In this document: piece by piece, positions 56,525-60,295 of the stretch | Numbering within the stretch: the stretch's first letter is position 1 | Layout of the letters: each line of letters opens with the position of its first letter | Assembly: GCA_040758155.1 (NCBI GenBank) | Contig: JBFLWB010000101.1 | Location: forward strand, 1 to 60,295 | Source of the DNA: Thermodesulfobacteriota bacterium | GTDB taxonomy: Bacteria > Desulfobacterota > Deferrimicrobia > Deferrimicrobiales > Deferrimicrobiaceae | Direction: 5' to 3' | Length of the DNA: 60,295 bases | Notes under the pieces: model-generated | Databases searched by the model: none | Told to the model about the DNA's origin: nothing | Seen by the model: only the letters and a program-made list of their open reading frames with translations | Position numbers and translations under genes: made by a program

Positions 56525-57221
56525 GGTATCCGGCATCGACGTGTTCTACGGGGACCTCCAGGTCCTGTGGGACGTCTCCTTCGAAGTCCGGGAGAAGGAG
56601 ATCCTGGTCCTGGTCGGCGCCAACGGCGCGGGGAAGTCGACCACCCTCAAGGCGATTTCCGGCCTTCTCAAACCGCAGCGGGGCTCCATCGAGTTCCAGG
56701 GCGTCCGACTCGACCGGATGCCGCCGGACAAGGTCATCGGGCAGGGGGTGGTCCACGTCCCCGAGGCCCGGCGGCTGTTCCGCGAAATGACGGTCGAGGA
56801 GAATCTCGTCATGGGCTCCCTCGCACCGGAGGCGAAGAGGCGGCGTGCGCAGACGATGGATTGGGTCTACGAGCTCTTCCCGCGGATGAAGGAGCGCAGG
56901 AAGCAGGTCGCCGGGACCATGAGCGGCGGGGAGCAGCAGATGTGCGCCATCGGGCGGGGGCTGATGGCGCTGCCGAAGGTCCTGATGTTCGACGAGCCGT
57001 CGCTGGGGCTTTCCCCCATCCTCGTCCAGGAGGTGTTCGAGATCGCGAAGCGGATCAACCGGGAGGGGGTCACGGTCCTATTGGTGGAGCAGAACGTCCG
57101 CCAGACCCTCGCCATGTGCGACCGCGCCTATGTCCTCGAAAACGGGCGGATCGTCCTGCAGGGAACGGGGAAGGAGCTGCTGAACGACAAGCATGTGAGA
57201 GAGGCATACCTGGGGATATAG
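56517..57221 (+). CDS. livF: branched-chain amino-acid ABC transporter ATPase LivF
   Basis: ATPase of 234 residues with Walker A GANGAGKSTTLK, signature MSGGEQQMCAIGR and Walker B VLMFDEPSLGLSP. It pairs with LivG. Ten bases separate it from pepA, so the aminopeptidase may be cotranscribed. Confidence 0.93.
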   Translation: MLKVSGIDVFYGDLQVLWDVSFEVREKEILVLVGANGAGKSTTLKAISGLLKPQRGSIEFQGVRLDRMPPDKVIGQGVVHVPEARRLFREMTVEENLVMGSLAPEAKRRRAQTMDWVYELFPRMKERRKQVAGTMSGGEQQMCAIGRGLMALPKVLMFDEPSLGLSPILVQEVFEIAKRINREGVTVLLVEQNVRQTLAMCDRAYVLENGRIVLQGTGKELLNDKHVREAYLGI

Positions 57222-57230
57222 GGGGAGCGA

Positions 57231-58748
57231 ATGCGCATAGAGTGCGTATCCGGCGATATCCGAACGGTCAAGGCCGACATGATCGTCGTGAACCTGTTCG
57301 AGGATTCCGGGGAGCCCGGCGGCGCGACGGGCGCGGTCGACAAGGCGATCGGCGGCGCCATCGCCGCGGCGGTCCGGGAGAAGGATTTCGACGGGAAGCT
57401 GGGCGAGACGTTCTTCCTCCGCCCCGGCCGCGGGGTTTCCGCGCCGCGCGTCCTCGTCGTGGGGCTCGGCAAGCGGGACAAGTTCACTCCGGACACGGCG
57501 CGGCAGGTCGCGCTGCCCGTCCTGAAAGCCGCGAAGCGGATGAAGCTGGGGACCGTCGCATCCGTCGTCCACGGCGCCGGACAGGGAGGGGTGCCGCCCG
57601 AAACCGCCGCGCGGTTCGCCGCCCTCGGCGCCGCCCTGTCCTCTTTCGACTTCGACAGGTACAAGCAGGAGAAAGGGCACCGCGTCGACCGGTTCCTGTT
57701 CGTGGAACGGGACGAAAAAGCGTTCCCGCGGGTGCGCGAGGGCGTCTCCCGCGGCGTCCGGCTGGGCGAAGCGATCAACTGGGGGCGGGCGCTGGTCGCG
57801 ACGCCGCCGGGGGAGCTCCGCCCGGACGACCTCGCCCGGGCCGCGAAGAAAGTCGGCGCGGGGCTCGACTCCCGGGCGGCGGCCCGGATCCGCGTCCGCG
57901 TGATGGGCGTGCCGGAGCTGACGGCGTTGAAGGCCGGAGGGATCCTCGCGGTGGGGCTGGGCAGCCAGGCCCCGCCGCGGCTGATCGCGGCGGAGTACCG
58001 CGGCGGCGCGCCGGGCGGGAGATGGACAGCCCTGGTGGGGAAGGGCGTGACGTTCGACACGGGCGGGATCTCCCTGAAGAAGTGGGAAGGGATGGAGAAG
58101 ATGAAGTACGACATGGCCGGGGCCGCCGGGATGCTGGCGACGCTGCGCGCCTGCGCGGCGCTCGGCGTCCGGAAGAACGTGGTGGCCGTCGTGCCCGCGG
58201 TCGAGAACATGCCGTCGGGGACGGCGTACCGCCCCGGGGACGTTCTCCGGATGATGTCGGGGAAGACGGTCGAGATCCTGTCGACGGACGCGGAGGGGCG
58301 GCTGATCCTCGCCGACGCGATGACGTACGCCCTCCGGAAGTACAATCCGGAGGCGATGATCGACGCCGCGACCTTGACGGGCGCCTGCGTGGTCGCCCTC
58401 GGAGGCGTGAACATGGGGCTGATGGGGAACGACGAGGCGCTGGTCGCGCGGCTGAAGAGGGCGTCCGCCGCCTCGGGGGAGAAGGCCTGGGAGCTGCCGC
58501 TGCACGAGGAGTATTTCGAGCAGATCAAGAGCGACATCGGGGAGCTGAAGAACATCGGCGGGCCCGAGGCGGGCACGATCACCGCGGGATATTTCCTGAA
58601 GGAGTTCGCGGGGAACACTCCCTGGGCCCACTTCGACATCGCCGGGACCGCCTGGGTCGAGAAGGAGAAGAGGGGATACGCTCCGGGGCCGTCGGGAGCG
58701 CCGGTCCGGCTCCTCGCCGAGTTCCTGTCCCCGGACGCGGGGGAATGA
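57231..58748 (+). CDS. pepA: leucyl aminopeptidase (M17)
   Basis: Cytosolic di-metal aminopeptidase, 505 residues. The N-terminal domain (about 1-170) precedes the catalytic domain, which holds GKGVTFDTGGISLK and the M17 signature, here STDAEGRLILAD instead of NTDAEGRL, with the metal Asp and Glu retained. It follows the liv genes, a reasonable pairing of peptide breakdown and amino-acid uptake. Ten bases later comes the zinc-ribbon gene. Confidence 0.94.
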   Translation: MRIECVSGDIRTVKADMIVVNLFEDSGEPGGATGAVDKAIGGAIAAAVREKDFDGKLGETFFLRPGRGVSAPRVLVVGLGKRDKFTPDTARQVALPVLKAAKRMKLGTVASVVHGAGQGGVPPETAARFAALGAALSSFDFDRYKQEKGHRVDRFLFVERDEKAFPRVREGVSRGVRLGEAINWGRALVATPPGELRPDDLARAAKKVGAGLDSRAAARIRVRVMGVPELTALKAGGILAVGLGSQAPPRLIAAEYRGGAPGGRWTALVGKGVTFDTGGISLKKWEGMEKMKYDMAGAAGMLATLRACAALGVRKNVVAVVPAVENMPSGTAYRPGDVLRMMSGKTVEILSTDAEGRLILADAMTYALRKYNPEAMIDAATLTGACVVALGGVNMGLMGNDEALVARLKRASAASGEKAWELPLHEEYFEQIKSDIGELKNIGGPEAGTITAGYFLKEFAGNTPWAHFDIAGTAWVEKEKRGYAPGPSGAPVRLLAEFLSPDAGE

Positions 58749-58758
58749 CGGGGGGCGC

Positions 58759-59397
58759 ATGACCGCGAACGAGGTCACCTGCCCGCGCTGCGACGTCCGG
58801 ATCCCCGCCGACCTGGCGGCCTGCCCGTTCTGCAAACAGCCGGTGGCGCCGGTTCCGGAAAAGGAGGAAGCCCGGGACATCCGGGAGCTCCTCGTCCCGC
58901 CGGAGACGTTCCCCGCCTGGAAGCGGTTTTACCGCGAGTACGGAAAATGGCTTAAAGCCGCGATTCCCGTCCTGATCGCGGTCCCGGTCCTGTGGATCCT
59001 GTTCCTGCTGGTCACGGGGCTGAAGGTCGAGATCCCCGAGGACCCCGTGTTTCCCATGGAGGTCGCGCACGAGAAGTCCGGAGGGCGCACCGTGCTGCTG
59101 AAGGGGACCTTGACCAACCGGGGAGAGGACATCCCCGACCTCTCCCTGCGGTCGATCGGCGTGACGGCCGAGTTCCGCTGGAGCGACGGGAGGGTGGAAA
59201 GGAAGCGCGTCTTCCCGAAATCGCCGTTCCGGGGGGAGGGAGCGCTGTTCCGCGGCGAGTCCGGAACCTTCGAGCTCGAGGTGCCCGAGGGCGCCGACGC
59301 CGTCACCCTGCGGGCGGGGATCGTGGACCTGGGCGAAGGGCGCCGGTTCAACCTGCCCCGGCAAAAGGGGCTGCCTCCGCGGCGAACCGGGAAGTGA
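58759..59397 (+). CDS. zinc-ribbon membrane protein of unknown function
   Basis: A 212-residue protein I do not recognise beyond its layout. The N-terminal zinc ribbon has C8, C11, C22 and C25. A single TM helix spans about 68-88. The C-terminal part (about 95-212) is a beta-rich domain of the FxLYD/DUF-like type with TLTNRGEDIPDLSL. The topology suggests ribbon inside and beta domain outside. Its end overlaps the convergent DUF2064 gene by 50 bases. Confidence 0.72.
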   Translation: MTANEVTCPRCDVRIPADLAACPFCKQPVAPVPEKEEARDIRELLVPPETFPAWKRFYREYGKWLKAAIPVLIAVPVLWILFLLVTGLKVEIPEDPVFPMEVAHEKSGGRTVLLKGTLTNRGEDIPDLSLRSIGVTAEFRWSDGRVERKRVFPKSPFRGEGALFRGESGTFELEVPEGADAVTLRAGIVDLGEGRRFNLPRQKGLPPRRTGK

Positions 59398-60049
59398 CCC
59401 AGCTCCGGGTTCGCGGACAGGCGGGAACGCGGCGGGTTTTCGCCCATGCGCGAAAGGCGGCCAGGTCTTGGGGGATGTCGATGTCCCGCTCCGGTGGAAG
59501 GAACGCGAACGGCGTCCCCGCTGCCCGCAGACGCTCGGCCGTCTCCGACAGGACCGCCGGCGTCCCCCATCCGATCCCGCGGAAGAGTCGCGTGTCCGGT
59601 CCGGACAGCCCGACGAGGTAGTAGCCCCCATCCCTCGCGGGGCCGAGGACGACGCCCGCGCCGCGGCCGAGCTCTTGGAACGCCAGCCGCACCCTGGCGG
59701 CGGAGAGGGTGGGGCAGTCCGCCCCGACGATCGTCACCGCCTTCGCCCCGCGCCGGAACGCGATCTCCGCGGCATGCGCCATCCGTTCCCCGAGGTTCCT
59801 GCCGCGCTGAGGGAACGTCTCGAACGCGTCGTACGGGGGGGCGCGCAGGTTACCCGCCGCGCCGGGCGGGTCGATGAAGAGGTACCGGCGGACCCCCCGG
59901 AGGGAGGCCATCTCGGACACCGTGTCCTCCAGCATGCAGGCGCACAGCGCGGCGGCGTCGCCGGGCGTCAGCGGCGGGCAAAGCCGCGTTTTCACCCGGC
60001 CGGCCATCGGCGCCTTGCCCATTACGATCAGCGCTTCTGCGGACGGCAT
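59348..60049 (-). CDS. TIGR04282/DUF2064 family glycosyltransferase
   Basis: A 233-residue GT-A-like protein. The N-terminal MGKAPMAGRVKTRL resembles the nucleotide-binding loop of MobA/SpsF-type enzymes, with IVGADCPTLS and GPARDGGYYLVGL as core motifs. It is related to cofactor guanylyltransferases, but the donor and acceptor are unknown. The ATG at MPSAEALIV follows GGAGGAGG with 7-base spacing; the frame is open farther upstream but less plausibly coding. The C-terminal end overlaps the zinc-ribbon gene. Confidence 0.86.
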   Translation of the reverse strand: MPSAEALIVMGKAPMAGRVKTRLCPPLTPGDAAALCACMLEDTVSEMASLRGVRRYLFIDPPGAAGNLRAPPYDAFETFPQRGRNLGERMAHAAEIAFRRGAKAVTIVGADCPTLSAARVRLAFQELGRGAGVVLGPARDGGYYLVGLSGPDTRLFRGIGWGTPAVLSETAERLRAAGTPFAFLPPERDIDIPQDLAAFRAWAKTRRVPACPRTRSWVTSRFAAEAAPFAGAG

Positions 60050-60071
60050 CCTCCCGCCTCCTCCGGCGGCC

Positions 60072-60101
60072 TTGCCACGGTCTCCATCCGCCGTATATAA
60101 T
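60072..60101 (+). promoter_or_regulatory. candidate promoter with TATAAT upstream of terminal inverted repeat
   Basis: TTGCCA (60072-60077), 18 bases, then a perfect TATAAT (60096-60101). The predicted start falls at about 60108, just before the long inverted repeat. No gene is visible downstream in the window, so an RNA product is the likely target. Confidence 0.5.
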
Positions 60102-60123
60102 CCCACACCTTACAGCCATAGCC

Positions 60124-60295
60124 CGCATTTCTCACCAGCGTCCGTAGCGAGGCGGTGGAGACGGGTGTGGCTACAAGGCGTCGCGACCGAGGGCCCCGGA
60201 GGCGCACTTGAAAGTGCGTCGAGGAGCCCGACCGAGCGCAACGCAGTAGACATGCCCGTATCCGCCGCCGCAGTAGGAGGCTGGTGAGAAATGCG
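60124..60295 (+). repeat. 172-nt imperfect inverted repeat, candidate structured RNA or mobile palindromic element
   Basis: The outer arms are perfectly complementary for 16 bases: CGCATTTCTCACCAGC (60124-60139) and GCTGGTGAGAAATGCG (60280-60295). Inside, GGCGGTGGA (60151-60159) pairs with TCCGCCGCC (60261-60269), ACGGG with CCCGT, CTAC with GTAG, and the apex CGCACTT (60203-60209) with AAGTGCG (60212-60218). The apex lies at the centre of the outer arms, so this is one long imperfect hairpin. It ends exactly at the window end. No protein is supported. Confidence 0.65.

Noticed and set aside
59874-60287. Open frame on the plus strand reading into the terminal palindrome
   Set aside because: It is opposite the DUF2064 gene start and then runs through the inverted repeat; low complexity and no ribosome site.
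60124-60295. tRNA or rRNA fragment as explanation of the terminal element
   Set aside because: No cloverleaf, T-loop or anticodon pattern fits; the structure is a single long hairpin.

Overview
The window is a dense, GC-rich chromosomal segment of about 60 kb from a Gram-negative (diderm) bacterium. The diderm call rests on mlaEFD, lolA, a bamD-like lipoprotein, a LapA/LapB-type protein, a heptose adenylyltransferase and mltD/mltG. Gene content and order (rplU-rpmA-obgE-proB-proA-nadD-rsfS, recA-pilT-recX-alaS, livKHMGF, many TTG/GTG starts) resemble deltaproteobacterial lineages such as Desulfuromonadales. That placement is inference. No prophage, insertion sequence, CRISPR array, tRNA or rRNA gene was found.

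Layout. 1-2.5 kb: thiS-thiE-thiC on the minus strand behind a TPP riboswitch with a clear intrinsic terminator. 2.6-6.8 kb: alr followed by a phospholipid-transport set mlaE-mlaF-mlaD, whose MlaD carries a long helical region and a beta-rich C-terminal domain. 6.8-13.8 kb: purH-purD-purE, a DUF89 protein, a Sua5/YciO protein, a DUF1015 protein and a TrmN6-like methyltransferase. 13.8-16.2 kb: a DciA/DUF721 gene divergent from mltD. 16.2-24.7 kb: a minus-strand run from rplU to rfaE2 behind a near-consensus promoter. 24.7-30.3 kb: a YifB/ComM ATPase, then moxR-DUF58-transglutaminase. 30.3-37.9 kb: radC-plsC-rnj-ftsK-lolA-rimO-dksA. 37.9-44.1 kb: mltG-ruvX, a P1-family hydrolase, a small HEAT protein, and an overlapping pair (a HEAT protein and an HD-GYP protein) that share an N-terminal domain. 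44.1-51 kb: pgpA-pncC-thpR-recA-pilT-recX-alaS. 51-52.4 kb: bamD-like lipoprotein and TPR protein. 52.5-59.4 kb: livKHMGF, pepA and a zinc-ribbon membrane protein. 59.3-60.05 kb: a DUF2064 glycosyltransferase.

Genes are packed with pervasive stop/start overlaps (ATGA, GTGA), so translational coupling is the rule. Two convergent gene pairs overlap at their 3' ends. Intrinsic terminators are nearly absent apart from the TPP riboswitch platform.

The items most worth a second look are: (i) a roughly 172-nt imperfect inverted repeat at the very end of the window, with a TATAAT promoter just upstream, probably a repeated structured element; (ii) the coupled HEAT/HD-GYP pair with a shared N-terminal module and an apparent ATA start; (iii) MlaD with a C-terminal beta domain and no mlaC nearby; (iv) a LapA-LapB fusion; and (v) a 16-bp perfect palindrome next to the mltD promoter.
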